NCBI GenBank assembly: GCA_026315105.1
Contig: CM048745.1
Location: 154,835,323-154,899,322 of the forward strand
Direction of reading: 5' to 3'
DNA: 64,000 nucleotides
DNA from: Locusta migratoria
Lineage: Eukaryota; Arthropoda; Insecta; Orthoptera; Acrididae
Shown here: piece by piece, positions 32,060-41,314 of the stretch
How positions within the stretch are numbered: position 1 is the stretch's first letter
How the letters are laid out: each line of letters starts with the position of its first letter
Position numbers and translations under genes: made by a program
Notes under the pieces: generated by a model
The model's input: the letters and a program-made list of their open reading frames with translations, nothing else
Database searches by the model: none
What the model was told of the DNA's origin: nothing

Positions 32060-33012
32060 AACCATCAGTACACACTTCCGGGCTGAGTTGCCGTGGTCGA
32101 TCTATAAAACTTCCTCTCCCTGACGTTTCGTTCTCGACTACGGAGAACATCTTCCGAGGTTGAGTCGACGACTGGCTGCTGGAGGCTGAGGCCGCTCCTT
32201 ATATAAAATCGTAGCCACCTCACGTCACGTGGCGTCGATGTGTGGCTGTCTCTGGCTATCGCCTGTTCTCTCGATTGCGAGCAATCGATTGTCATGTGAT
32301 TTATACAACGTCGATCGCCATATCTTGTCCAATTTTAATCCTTCTTCTTTACGGTTAAAATTGTATTGATGTTTGTGAATTTCAATTGCTTCCCTATACA
32401 TACACTTTCTCACCAAATTTTATTTCGTGATCTCCTTCCGTGAAAACATGTTCCGCCACTGCCGATTTATCGATCTGTCCCAAGCGACAATTTCTTTTAT
32501 GCTCTGTCAAACGTGTATTAATGCTTCTTTTTGTGGTTCCTATGTAAACTTTGCCACAACTACACGGAATTTTATATACCCCTGGTGTGGCCAGGGGATG
32601 ACGAGCATCTTTTGTTGATCTAAGGCATTCACTAATTTTCTTAGTAGGTCTGAAAATAGTCTCCACCCGAAACTTGGCCAGTACTTATCCAATGCGATCC
32701 GTGATGTTATGAATGAACGGAAGAAATACTTTTCCAGCTGATGGTTGTTGCTGTCTTCTGTTTTTGTGCATTTTACTACTTGGGTGAAGTACTCGGTTAA
32801 TCTCGCTATGTGTGTAACCATTTTTCGCTAATGCCTGTCGCAAGTGGTTTAGTTCTTCCTGTAAGTAGCCTGGTTCACAAATGTTATTGGCCCTATCCAC
32901 TAGTATTTTTATGACCCCCCCCCCCCTTTTTTGCCTAGGGTGGTGGTTTGAGTTCTTATGGAGGTAGCGATCAGTATGTGTGGCTTTCCTATAGACCTTA
33001 TGGCCTAAGATC
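32060..33012 (-). mobile_element. Penelope-like element, 3' part, separated from its 5' part by a CR1 LINE
   Basis: In reverse it continues the reverse transcriptase from 37239-37575: HKVYRKATHTDRYLH, the basic linker, a GIY-YIG nuclease (PGVYKIPCSCGKVYIGTTKR) and REAIEIHKHQYNFNRKEEG. Several frameshifts split it (32685-32900, 32540-32821, 32394-32666, 32225-32416). It is the same subfamily as 13925-15136. The 7-bp taagatc at 33006-33012 is the left copy of the CR1 target duplication. Confidence 0.88.
32122..32158 (-). ncRNA. Hammerhead-like motif at the Penelope 3' end
   Basis: In reverse: CGGAAGA-T, stem II GTTCTC/GAGAAC with a 7-base loop, GAA, palindromic ACGT, C. U4 of the core is G. 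Stem II pairs perfectly although three of its six pairs differ from the copy at 15061-15079. Confidence 0.6.
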
Positions 33013-33453
33013 CAGTGCCAGCTGCCACCAGTGCCACATCGTTACAGCGCTAAGTATCTGAATTTAATTTGTGTCAAATTTAATTTGCCAGTCTAGTTCA
33101 TTTTCGGTAGTACTGTTTTAAGAGGTTTACTCCTGCGTACTTGCAGATTTCGTTTGTACTACTGTTTTAATAGTTTATTCTATCGTATTTGATAAATACC
33201 GTTGTGCTTAGTCTTCGTCTTTGACCGGTGTATTTCAAAACAAGTCAGAGACCGTTACTAAAGTTCGTTATCAGTCAGTCCAGTGCCAGCTGACACCAGT
33301 GCCCCGGCGTTAACAGCGCTAAGCTGCCGGACTCAGTTTTGTTGATTCGACAGTGTAGTTACCACTGACCACAGTTAAGTCAGCAGCCAGCCGCCTTCAT
33401 TATAGTACTAGGCTTCTTTAAAGTTGTTAATTGCTGTTAATTGTATCGATAGG
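33013..33453 (+). promoter_or_regulatory. 5' untranslated region of the CR1 LINE, with a repeated 42-base start
   Basis: The first 42 bases (cagtgccagctgccaccagt..) recur at 33281-33322. The distance (268 bases) could be a monomer of a repeated 5' promoter, but the following bases do not match, so only the start is repeated. Confidence 0.5.
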
Positions 33454-34383
33454 ATGGATAGGATGTGTGCCTGCTGTGTGCGGACGCAGGAGGAGTTGGC
33501 CGCGGTTCGCGAACAGCTGAGCGTGCTGTTGGCTACGGTCAGCCGTCTTCAGGCTGCTGTCTCGGGGTGCAGCGATAGTGGGGAGTCTGGTGCGTCGAGT
33601 GGGACACCTCAGGTGTCTCACGCTTCGCTCTCTGTCCCTGCTACCGAGGCACCTTCAGGTGTACCGGACGTCGTCGAGCCGCCTTCTCCGCAAGGGGAGT
33701 GGCGGGTTGTACGGCGTTCGCGTCGCTCGAGGCGGAAGGCCAATGTGGAGGCTGGACGTCCGTCCGCGCCCGTTCGTCCTGTGAGTGAAAGTGTGGCCAC
33801 TCCTTCAGCAGGGTCCGAGCAGGTGCATGGGGGGAGGGGATTATTAGTTATTGGGAGCTCCAATGTCAGGCGCGTGATGGAGCCCCTTAGGCAGATAGCG
33901 TCCAGATCTGGAAGGAATTCCAACGTGCACTCGGTGTGTTTGCCGGGGGGCCTCATCCGAGATGTGGAGGCGGCCTTGCCGGCGGCTATCGAGGGTGCGG
34001 GGTGCAGTCGACTGCAAGTCGTAGCTCACGTCGGCACCAATGACGCTTGTCGCTTGGGTTCTGAGGACATCCTCAGGTCCTACGAGCGGCTGACGGAATT
34101 GGTGAAGGCTGCTGCCTTCGCACGCGGGGTGCAAGCAGAGCTGTCGATTTGCAGCATTGTTCCCAGGGTTGATCGGGGTCCTTTGGTTTGGAGCCGAGTG
34201 GAGGGTCTGAACCAGAGGCTTCGCCGACTCTGTGACAGTCATGGCTGCAGATTTCTGGATCTGCGTTATCGGGTGGGGAATTGTAGGGTGCCCCTAGATA
34301 GATCAGGGGTGCACTACACTAAGGAAGCGGCTACTCGGGTAGCAGAGTACTTGTGGAGTGCACATGGGGGTTTTTTAGGCTAG
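33454..34383 (+). CDS. CR1 LINE ORF1 protein, SGNH-hydrolase type
   Basis: 309 codons from the ATG at 33454; the frame is open from 33424 but has no earlier ATG, and a second in-frame ATG follows at 33463. The N-terminus has CACC and a leucine-rich heptad-like stretch (EELAAVREQLSVLLATVSRL) suited to oligomerisation. A Pro/Ser/Arg-rich linker follows. The SGNH fold shows its blocks: VIGSSN at about 133-137, HVGTND at 192-197, and D282 to H287 in DRSGVHYT. CR1 ORF1 proteins bind the element's RNA, and the esterase role is unsettled. The reading frame ends GGT TTT TTA GGC TAG; TTTTTTA here is a candidate -1 frameshift site into ORF2. Confidence 0.85.
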   Translation: MDRMCACCVRTQEELAAVREQLSVLLATVSRLQAAVSGCSDSGESGASSGTPQVSHASLSVPATEAPSGVPDVVEPPSPQGEWRVVRRSRRSRRKANVEAGRPSAPVRPVSESVATPSAGSEQVHGGRGLLVIGSSNVRRVMEPLRQIASRSGRNSNVHSVCLPGGLIRDVEAALPAAIEGAGCSRLQVVAHVGTNDACRLGSEDILRSYERLTELVKAAAFARGVQAELSICSIVPRVDRGPLVWSRVEGLNQRLRRLCDSHGCRFLDLRYRVGNCRVPLDRSGVHYTKEAATRVAEYLWSAHGGFLG

Positions 34384-37169
34384 GCGCTAACTCTGATGAG
34401 CACTCGCCTGTCAGCATTCAAACAGCGAATTCAGGCCACGTTCGGAACAAAAATTCGAACATAAAAATATTAGCCGCGAACTTACAGAGTATTAGAAACA
34501 AAGTTCCCGAATTTGCAGCGCTGCACGGAAGTTATTGCGCTCAGATAGTTTTAGGCACCGAAAGCTGGCTAAATGATGTGGCAAGTTCAGAAATATTTAG
34601 CGAAGCGTGGAATGTATATCGGAAAGATAGATCTGATACAACTGGAGGAGGAGTGTTCATCGCCGTGGACAAAGATATTGTTTCTACTGAGATCGAGGTT
34701 GAAAGTAACTGTGAAGTTATCTGGGCACGCATAACAGGTCTAAAAGAAGTAAAGTTAATAGTTGGGTGTTTTTACCGGCCCCCCAGTGCTGCTGTAGCAG
34801 TTTTAGAATCATTCAAGGAAAGTCTACAGCAGGTAGTGCATAGGTATCCGGGCCATGCAATATTAGTCGGAGGTGACTTCAACCTTAAGAGTATAGATTG
34901 GGACCTCGCTAGTTACATTTCAGGCGGTACAGACAAGCAGTCTTGCGAGCTACTTTTGGACACATTCTCCGAAAACTGTCTTGAGCAACCCACGCGCAAT
35001 GGAAATATTCTAGACCTTATAGCCACAAACAGGCCTGACCTCATTAACGATGTCTGTGTAGAGACAGGAATTAGTGATCATGATATCGTCATAGCGTCGA
35101 TGGTGACCAAAGTTCATAAACCAGTCAAGAAGGCTAGGAGCGTGTTTTTGTTGGGAAAAGCCGACAAGCTAATGTTACGATCGCACTTAGAAAATGAATG
35201 GGCATCGTTTAATTCTGGGACTATGGATGTAGAGGAATTGTGGACTAAATTTAAATGCATTGTTAATGAAGGGTTAGAGAAATATGTGCCAGTAAAGACG
35301 ATTAAGGATGGAAAAGATCCACCGTGGTATAATAATAATGTTAGAAAGCTGCTGAGAAAGCAAAGGCTGTTGCACTCTCGATTCAAAAAAGAACACGCAA
35401 ATGATGACAGGCAAAAGTTAGTAGAGATTCGTGCGTCTATAAAAAGATCGATGCGTGAAGCATACAATAATTATCACAGCCATACCTTAGCAAAAGATCT
35501 TTCCGAGAACCCGAAAAAATTCTGGTCCTATGTAAAATCGATAAGCGGGTCAAAGCCCACTGTCCAGTCACTAGTTGATCATTCCGGGGCAGTAATAGAA
35601 GAAAGCAAACGGAAAGCTGAAGTTCTAAATTTAACCTTTAAGAAATCTTTCACGCAGGGGGACCGCACAAATATACCATCATTTGATCAACGTACTAATT
35701 CCGAAATGGGGAACATAGCAATAGGTATTTCCGGTGTAGAGAAGCAGCTGAGAGAGCTAAATACGAAAAAGTCTGCTGGTCCGGATGGAATACCAGTTCG
35801 GTTTTACAAAGACTATTCTGCGGCATTGGCCCCCTACTTAGCTTGCATTTATAGCGAATCTTTAATTCAGCGCAAAGTTCCTAGTGATTGGAAAAAAGCG
35901 CAGGTGACTCCAGTGTATAAGAAAGGAAAGAGAACTGACCCATACAATTACAGGCCAATATCGTTGACATCGGTTTCATGTAGAATTTTGGAGCATATTC
36001 TCAGTTCGAATATAGTAAATTTCCTTGAAACGGAAAAGCTTCTTTCCATGAATCAGCACGGGTTCAGGAAACATCGTTCATGCGAAACTCAGCTTGCCCT
36101 TTTCTCACATGACATCTTGCGAGCCATGGACGAAGGGCAACAGGCGGATTGTGTTTTTCTCGACTTCAAAAAGGCGTTCGACACGGTGCCACACTGCAGA
36201 CTGCTAACGAAGATACGAGCTTATGGAATAGGTTCACAGATTTGTGACTGGCTGGAAGACTTCCTAAGTAATAGAACGCAGTACGTTGTTCTCGACGGCG
36301 AGTGCTCATCAGAGACGAGTGTATCGTCAGGCGTGCCCCAGGGGAGTGTGATAGGACCGCTATTATTTTCTATCTATATAAATGATCTGATGGACAGAGT
36401 AAGTTGTAATTTGCGGCTGTTTGCTGATGATGCTGTGGTGTATGGGAGGGTGTCGTCTGTAACTGACTGTAATAGCATACAGGTTGACTTAGACAAAATT
36501 TCTAGTTGGTGCGAAGAATGGCAGCTAGCTCTCAATGTAGAAAAATGTAAGGTGATGCGCATGAGTAGAAAAAACAATCCTATAATGTTCGAATACAGCA
36601 TCAGTAGTGAGCTTCTTGATGCGGTCGCGTCGTTCAAATATCTAGGCGTAACATTGCAGAGCGATATGAAATGGAACGAGCATGTAAGGACAGTTGTGAG
36701 TAAGGCAGACAGCCGACTCCGGTTTATTGGGAGAATTTTGGGAAGATGTACTTCACCTGTAAAGGAGACCGCGTATAAAACGCTTGTACGACCACGTCTT
36801 GAGTATTGCTCAAGTATTTGGGACCCGCAGCAGATCGGTTTGAAGGAAGACATAGAGGCGGTTCAGAGGCGAGCAGCTAGATTTGTTACCGGTAGGTTCG
36901 ACCAATGCGCGAGTGTCTCGGAAATGCTCCGGCAACTCAATTGGGGATCGCTGGAAGAAAGACGACGTTCTTTTCGTGAATTTCTGTTAAGTAAATTTAG
37001 AGGGCCGGAATTTGAAGCTGAGTGTAGTACGATCTTGCTGCCGCCTACTTACATTTCGCGTAAAGATCACAAAGACAAGATAAGAGAAATTAGGGCTCGT
37101 ACGGAGGCATATAGGCATTCTTTTTTTCCTCGTTCAATTTGGGAGTGGAATAGGAAAGGAAATGCCTAG
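34353..37169 (+). CDS. CR1 LINE ORF2: endonuclease and reverse transcriptase
   Basis: About 938 codons counted from 34353. The frame opens at 34323 after a TAA and has no ATG before about residue 250, beyond the whole nuclease, so a normal start cannot make the enzyme. Endonuclease: LGTESW, GGDFN (D at about 175), SDHD (about 241-244). Reverse transcriptase: KSAGPDGIP, YRPISLTS, QHGFRK, motif A LDFKKAFDT (D604), GVPQGSVIGPLL, catalytic FADD (D692/D693), then the C-terminal RLRFIGRIL, CSSIWDP and SFFPRSIWEWNR. All catalytic residues are present. It overlaps ORF1 by 31 bases and is probably expressed by -1 frameshifting as an ORF1-ORF2 fusion. Confidence 0.88.
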   Translation: MECTWGFFRLGANSDEHSPVSIQTANSGHVRNKNSNIKILAANLQSIRNKVPEFAALHGSYCAQIVLGTESWLNDVASSEIFSEAWNVYRKDRSDTTGGGVFIAVDKDIVSTEIEVESNCEVIWARITGLKEVKLIVGCFYRPPSAAVAVLESFKESLQQVVHRYPGHAILVGGDFNLKSIDWDLASYISGGTDKQSCELLLDTFSENCLEQPTRNGNILDLIATNRPDLINDVCVETGISDHDIVIASMVTKVHKPVKKARSVFLLGKADKLMLRSHLENEWASFNSGTMDVEELWTKFKCIVNEGLEKYVPVKTIKDGKDPPWYNNNVRKLLRKQRLLHSRFKKEHANDDRQKLVEIRASIKRSMREAYNNYHSHTLAKDLSENPKKFWSYVKSISGSKPTVQSLVDHSGAVIEESKRKAEVLNLTFKKSFTQGDRTNIPSFDQRTNSEMGNIAIGISGVEKQLRELNTKKSAGPDGIPVRFYKDYSAALAPYLACIYSESLIQRKVPSDWKKAQVTPVYKKGKRTDPYNYRPISLTSVSCRILEHILSSNIVNFLETEKLLSMNQHGFRKHRSCETQLALFSHDILRAMDEGQQADCVFLDFKKAFDTVPHCRLLTKIRAYGIGSQICDWLEDFLSNRTQYVVLDGECSSETSVSSGVPQGSVIGPLLFSIYINDLMDRVSCNLRLFADDAVVYGRVSSVTDCNSIQVDLDKISSWCEEWQLALNVEKCKVMRMSRKNNPIMFEYSISSELLDAVASFKYLGVTLQSDMKWNEHVRTVVSKADSRLRFIGRILGRCTSPVKETAYKTLVRPRLEYCSSIWDPQQIGLKEDIEAVQRRAARFVTGRFDQCASVSEMLRQLNWGSLEERRRSFREFLLSKFRGPEFEAECSTILLPPTYISRKDHKDKIREIRARTEAYRHSFFPRSIWEWNRKGNA
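34371..34377 (+). promoter_or_regulatory. Candidate -1 ribosomal frameshift site, T TTT TTA
   Basis: In the ORF1 frame the bases read (GG)T TTT TTA GGC TAG, the X XXY YYZ form used by retroviral gag-pol. Slipping back one base reads TTT TTT AGG CTA, which is the ORF2 frame. The ORF1 stop follows three bases later. A weak hairpin is possible downstream: AGGCG (34382-34386) with CGCCT (34405-34409), plus an inner CTC/GAG. Confidence 0.7.
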
Positions 37170-37186
37170 TAGTGGTACGGTGTTCC

Positions 37187-37218
37187 CTCCGCCACGCACC
37201 TTACGGTGAATTGCGGAG
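37187..37218 (+). promoter_or_regulatory. 3' hairpin of the CR1 LINE
   Basis: CTCCGC (37187-37192) pairs with GCGGAG (37213-37218), and inside it CACC with GGTG. The GTAGATGTAGATG tail follows directly. Hairpin plus short repeated tail is the usual reverse-transcriptase recognition layout in CR1-type elements. Confidence 0.6.
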
Positions 37219-37238
37219 TATGTATGTAGATGTAGATG

Positions 37239-37575
37239 TAAGATCTCATCCGCCCGTTTGATAACTGAAACATCCAGAAAGTTGAGTTGTCCATTACTCT
37301 CTTTCTCCATGGTGAATTTGATCTTTGGGTTGATGCTATTTAGATGCACCAGGAAATCATTCAGATCCTCTTCCTCGTGATTCCATATGACGAAGGTATC
37401 ATCGACATATCGATACCACTTCGAGGGTCTTTTTTTGGCCGACTGCAGTGCTTGATGTTCAAAATATTCCATGAAAAAATTCGCAGTTACGGGGCTTCCC
37501 ATGGCTACCCCATCGGTCTGTGCATAAAATTCTCCATTATACTGAAAATACGTCGAGGATAGACAATGCTTGAAC
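37239..37575 (-). mobile_element. Penelope-like element, 5' part (reverse transcriptase)
   Basis: In reverse: FYAQTDGVAMGSPVTANFFM, WYRYVDDTFVIW (YVDD catalytic box), then NGQLNFLDVSVIKRADEI, where the CR1 element cuts in. The next residues (LGHKVYRK) are found at 33012 and below, in frame after removing one copy of the duplication. Upstream it joins mariner sequence without a break in the frame. Confidence 0.88.
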
Positions 37576-38290
37576 AAAGTCACTATATCAGAGGGTACCC
37601 GTTGGCAGCGATGTGGAAGGTGTAGTATACCGTCAACAGAGCCTGTTCTTTTGATGGTGCGAATGGAGCGGTCTACTGCCTGTCGAATCTCTGGAAAAGT
37701 TCTGAAGCGAGTGCCACGAAGTGCTTCCTTCATCTTCAGAATTAAATCATAGTCACAAGGACTTAAGTCCAGGGAGTATGGTAAATGGTGCAGTGCTTTT
37801 CAGTCCCGTTGACCGAACAGAGTAGCCACAGCATGCGCTTGCAAAATGATGGGTGGGTTGCGCAGAACAAGTTGCCTCTTCTTTCACAAAGCTGCTCGCA
37901 GGTGATGCTCCATAATCATATAGTAATACTGTGCAATGTCAGTCTGCCATGGAGGAACGTAATGCTTTAGGATAACACCATCGCTGTCATACACGAGAAT
38001 CACCAAACTTCACCATACTGGAGCTCTGACGCACTTTCGACTTTCGCAACGACCCGTAATGACGCCTTTCGATGGATTGGCGTTTCACTTTTGGCTCGCA
38101 CGACGCGGCCCTCGTCTCATATAGTGTTACGATACAGCGTAAGAAAGCCTCTCCTTCCTGCTCATACCGCTCCAAGTGCGTCTGAATAGTGTCGTAACGC
38201 AAACATTTCTGCCTTTCCGTCAATTAATGCAATTTTTCGCATGACCAGGCACATTCAGTCTTGATCCAACTTCGTTGTTCCTGTTTCGTA
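37560..38290 (-). pseudogene. Mariner transposase relic fused to the Penelope 5' end
   Basis: In reverse, a decayed mariner: EQRSWIKTE-type start near 38270, then (after a deletion) FLRCIV..DE-type region, EPKVKRQSIE, HHLPYSLDLSPCDYDL, MKEALRGTRF and ILHLPHRCQRV near 37580. The last stretch runs straight into Penelope reverse transcriptase in the same open frame (37134-37733), making a chimeric frame of about 200 codons whose final 35 codons are antisense LINE. The first catalytic aspartate region is mutated (LYETR for the expected DE.W), so it is dead. Confidence 0.7.
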
Positions 38291-38427
38291 AACATAGTGA
38301 CACCGTTACGTTAGAGCGCTCGTACACAAGTGACTGTTTCTCTCGATTGTGCGCAAACCGGTGACGTGGGACGGGCGAGTCCATTTGATCCGAAATAAGG
38401 AAGGTATGTCAACAACGAGAGCCATCA

Positions 38428-38618
38428 AAAAATGTTCAAATGTTTGTAAATCTATCGGACCAAACTGCGTGGTCATCAGTCCGTAGCTTACAAACTACTT
38501 AAACCTAGGTAAACTAACCTAAAACACCCAAGCCCCAGGGAGGACTCGAACCTCCACGGCGAGCAACCGCGCGCTCCGCAGCGAGACGCTTTAGACCGCT
38601 CGGCTACTCCACCGCGGC
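38428..38618 (-). mobile_element. SINE type 2, minus strand
   Basis: Complete; the CA linker is short. 12-bp duplication cgagagccatca (38416-38427 and 38619-38630). Confidence 0.92.
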
Positions 38619-38867
38619 CGAGAGCCATCACCGACAATAGTAGATTCCATTGCGTAGATTCTCCGGAGCAGTTCCAACCCTCTTATTTACCCGATCTCAT
38701 CGCATACACAGAAGAATGCCTCGTAATATCACTTGAGAAATAAATAATGTATTTTTCTTTCGTTAACCCCTTTCTTTCCAACAATGTCAGTCTAAAAGCA
38801 TTTTTCTCCCCTATAACCACAGGGTATGACCTTGATCTGTTACAAGCTACTACGTGTTCTGTATGAC

Positions 38868-40225
38868 TTAGGGCCGGTTTGTCAGTGTCTCGTTAAGTTC
38901 CAGTTAAGATTTTAACTTGTCGTTAGCGGAGAACTGCGTTTGTCAATGTTTCATTATTAGTTAACCTGACGTTAAAGGACCTCAAACTGGCCGTTAAGTT
39001 AACGAGTAAAATTCCACTCGTTACACGGCTAAGGACCAGTTAAGTCAGAATCTGTATGAAAATGGCAGGATTCCAAAGCGCTAAAATACCGCACTATAGC
39101 CTATTCACGTGATAAAGATCGATTAATCGAACAAAATAACAGAAGCACTACATTTATGAAAAACTAGTGTGAAAGCAGCTTTATTGGAAAAATTTTATCG
39201 TCATATTTCTCGCCCCATCTATGTCAGTAGCGATTAGATGAGTTTGATATATTGCAGATATGCAACATAACCTTAAAATTACTGTTGTGATATCAAAATA
39301 CACACCTACGGGTCACGACTAGTTAAGTGAGAATCGGTATGATGAAAATGGCTGGAATAAGAAATTTGGTTGAAAATTACGACGATGTTACTATTTTGAA
39401 CGATCTAGAGGTCATTGCCCGTGTAAGGCGTCCGAGACGTATTTATGTTCGTCCAAATCATTTCGAATGCTGGAATGATGCAGAATTTGTTACTCGATAC
39501 CGTCTTCGAAAAGCCACTTTGGAAACGCTCCATGAAAACCTCCACGACAATCAGAAGAGTCCAACAGATAGTTGCGTATTTTGTAAGTTATCAGTCGTAA
39601 TAGAAAACTGAATACATTATTTATAACTGCAAACTTATTAATTCAGTATTTACGTATGCTTGTTGCGCTTAGAGTAAGGCTTAAATGTCATTTCTTCCTC
39701 CGATGTACAGGAACAGTGCACTTTCGCCTATGTATAAGTTATTGCTTGCACTAAGGTACTACGCACTTGGCGGTACGTTATCGTACTAGGTCCTAAGCAC
39801 TTTTGCTTTCCTTCATGTTCCATGGACAGTAATGAATTCATTTGCCACAATGTCGCTTCCTTTTCCTTCCGTCGCTTTTTTATTCCAATGTGTCCTTATA
39901 TTTCTTTATTAAGGAAACAAGACTCTCGCACTAACTTCTTGTAAAATTCGAGCTTCTTTCACGTTTGTTCGCCATAGCGCCAAATAACAACTGTCTGCTA
40001 ACCACCTTCCTGCGAACAGCTGTTTATTTAGACGGCACTTTCATTTGTTTCTATTGCCAACATAGTCGCAATATAGCGCACCTTCTCGTTTTCTCCAGGT
40101 TATTAAACGAGAGGTGTATCTGGCAATGACAAACGCAATGCACTTAACGAGCACAATTAACTGGACGTTAAAGGCATCTTCTCGTTTACTAAAGAGAAGA
40201 TTAACGAGAGATGGACCGGCCCTAA
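38868..40225. mobile_element. PIF/Harbinger-like element with transposase N-terminal remnant
   Basis: Ends TTAGGGCCGGT (38868-38878) and ACCGGCCCTAA (40215-40225) are exact inverted repeats, followed inside by related subterminal blocks (ctcgttaa, gcgtttgtcaatg against gcgtttgtcattg), so the inverted region is longer but diverged. It carries one recognisable transposase exon and is otherwise non-coding, so it is non-autonomous. The ends resemble the element at 281-2610. Confidence 0.65.
39343..39611 (+). pseudogene. Harbinger-type transposase N-terminal fragment
   Basis: About 89 codons from the ATG at 39343 (an upstream ATG at 39340 is in the same frame). It contains RRIYVRPNHFECWNDAEFVTRYRLRKATLETL, matching the FxxRYRL.K.T....L segment near the start of Harbinger/HARBI1 transposases. 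The DDE catalytic part is missing; the frame ends soon after. It may be a leftover first exon. Confidence 0.6.
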
Positions 40226-40460
40226 CAAAAACATTTTAACCACCACATATATGCACTTCTACAATAAGGAACCTACTTGAATGGAATAGGATGCGTGGTA
40301 GAGGCAGAAGTGAAGCTGTGAAGCAGGACCGTGGAGCGAGCCGGGATAGCTCAGTCGGTAGAGCGCTTGCCTGCTAAAGGCAGAGGTTCCACGCTCGATT
40401 CCCGGCCCCGCTACACAGTTTTAATCTGACAGGATGTTTCAAAGAAATAATACTTTGCGA
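40226..40460 (+). mobile_element. tRNA-derived SINE, type 4 (about 40290-40445)
   Basis: GGGATAGCTCAGTCGGTAGAGC (A box) and GCTCGATTCCCGG (B-box region), then the characteristic acacagttttaatctgacagg end. It is the same type as the heads at 49880-49955 and 56880-56955. Cloverleaf pairing in the anticodon arm is imperfect, so it is not a working tRNA. Confidence 0.7.
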
Positions 40461-41314
40461 TTGCGTCAAGCTTTTTATAGTGGTCTTGTTGTCCTATTAA
40501 ATATACGAGAGAATGCAGTATACACTACTATATTTATGGAGAAATGCAGATGTACTTTACAGCATTGAGACAATCAATTTATATTTACATTTTATTGCTG
40601 AAAGAATAATACAAGTGCAAGGACAGCGCTGTTCGTAGCAACTGTAATAGTGTGAGGCATGCAGGAGGGAACTTAAAACTTTTACAGTTGGACATTTACT
40701 GTCAGGTAGTGAACTATGTATAATAATCTCGCAATAATTATGTTAACTCATGATGTGACATGGTGTTGCCATTGACATAAGGATCTGAAATCAAATGGCG
40801 TCAGAAATGTTTGCGATTGGATTGGGTTTAGTTAAGGCACTAGAACTGGAAATCGATTCTGTGTTTTGTCAGTAGCATTATAGTTCCTTACTATAGGACG
40901 TCTTATTTTAAGGAAAAGAAATGACAAAAACAAAACAGATTTGATCACACATGTGAAAAGTGGAAGTTATTAGTGCACAGTACACTAAATTTCAGAACTC
41001 AAGACTTTCAATGCAACTAACATTCCTTTATTTCACTTAGCAGTTAACTATGTACATATATATTATGCGGGTCACGAAATAATAAAGCAAATTTTAGCAA
41101 AGTATAACTTTTTACTACGTTGATGCGTTCTTCTTCTGCGTCGTGGTAGCTTCTCCCTTATGTTGTACAGGAATTTGTAATTAATTCTTCTTCCAGTTAC
41201 CTGAAACACAAAAGAGAAGAAAATCTTTTAACATAAGATAAACAATTAAATATTTCACAAATAATAATAAAATTTTATATTTTTGACGACGTTACAGCGT
41301 TGAATGAATGAAGT
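40461..41314. other. Unassigned AT-rich sequence
   Basis: No recognised features. Confidence 0.4.

Larger units (their letters stand above)
33013..37238 (+). mobile_element. Full-length CR1-type LINE, structurally intact
   Basis: A 4.2-kb element bracketed by taagatc (33006-33012 and 37239-37245) inside a Penelope element. Order: 5' untranslated region, ORF1 with an SGNH-hydrolase (esterase) domain, overlapping ORF2 with AP-type endonuclease and reverse transcriptase, short 3' untranslated region with a hairpin and a GTAGATG repeat tail. An esterase-type ORF1 is a known mark of the CR1 clade. No stop codon interrupts either frame, so it is a recent insertion and possibly active. Confidence 0.92.

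Noticed and set aside
33427..34242. Minus-strand frames of up to 132 codons opposite CR1 ORF1
   Set aside because: They are antisense shadows of a GC-rich coding region and have no motifs.
40336..40412. Possible functional tRNA gene (GGGATAGCTCAGTCGG)
   Set aside because: The anticodon arm does not pair correctly, and the sequence continues into the type 4 SINE body found at two other places.
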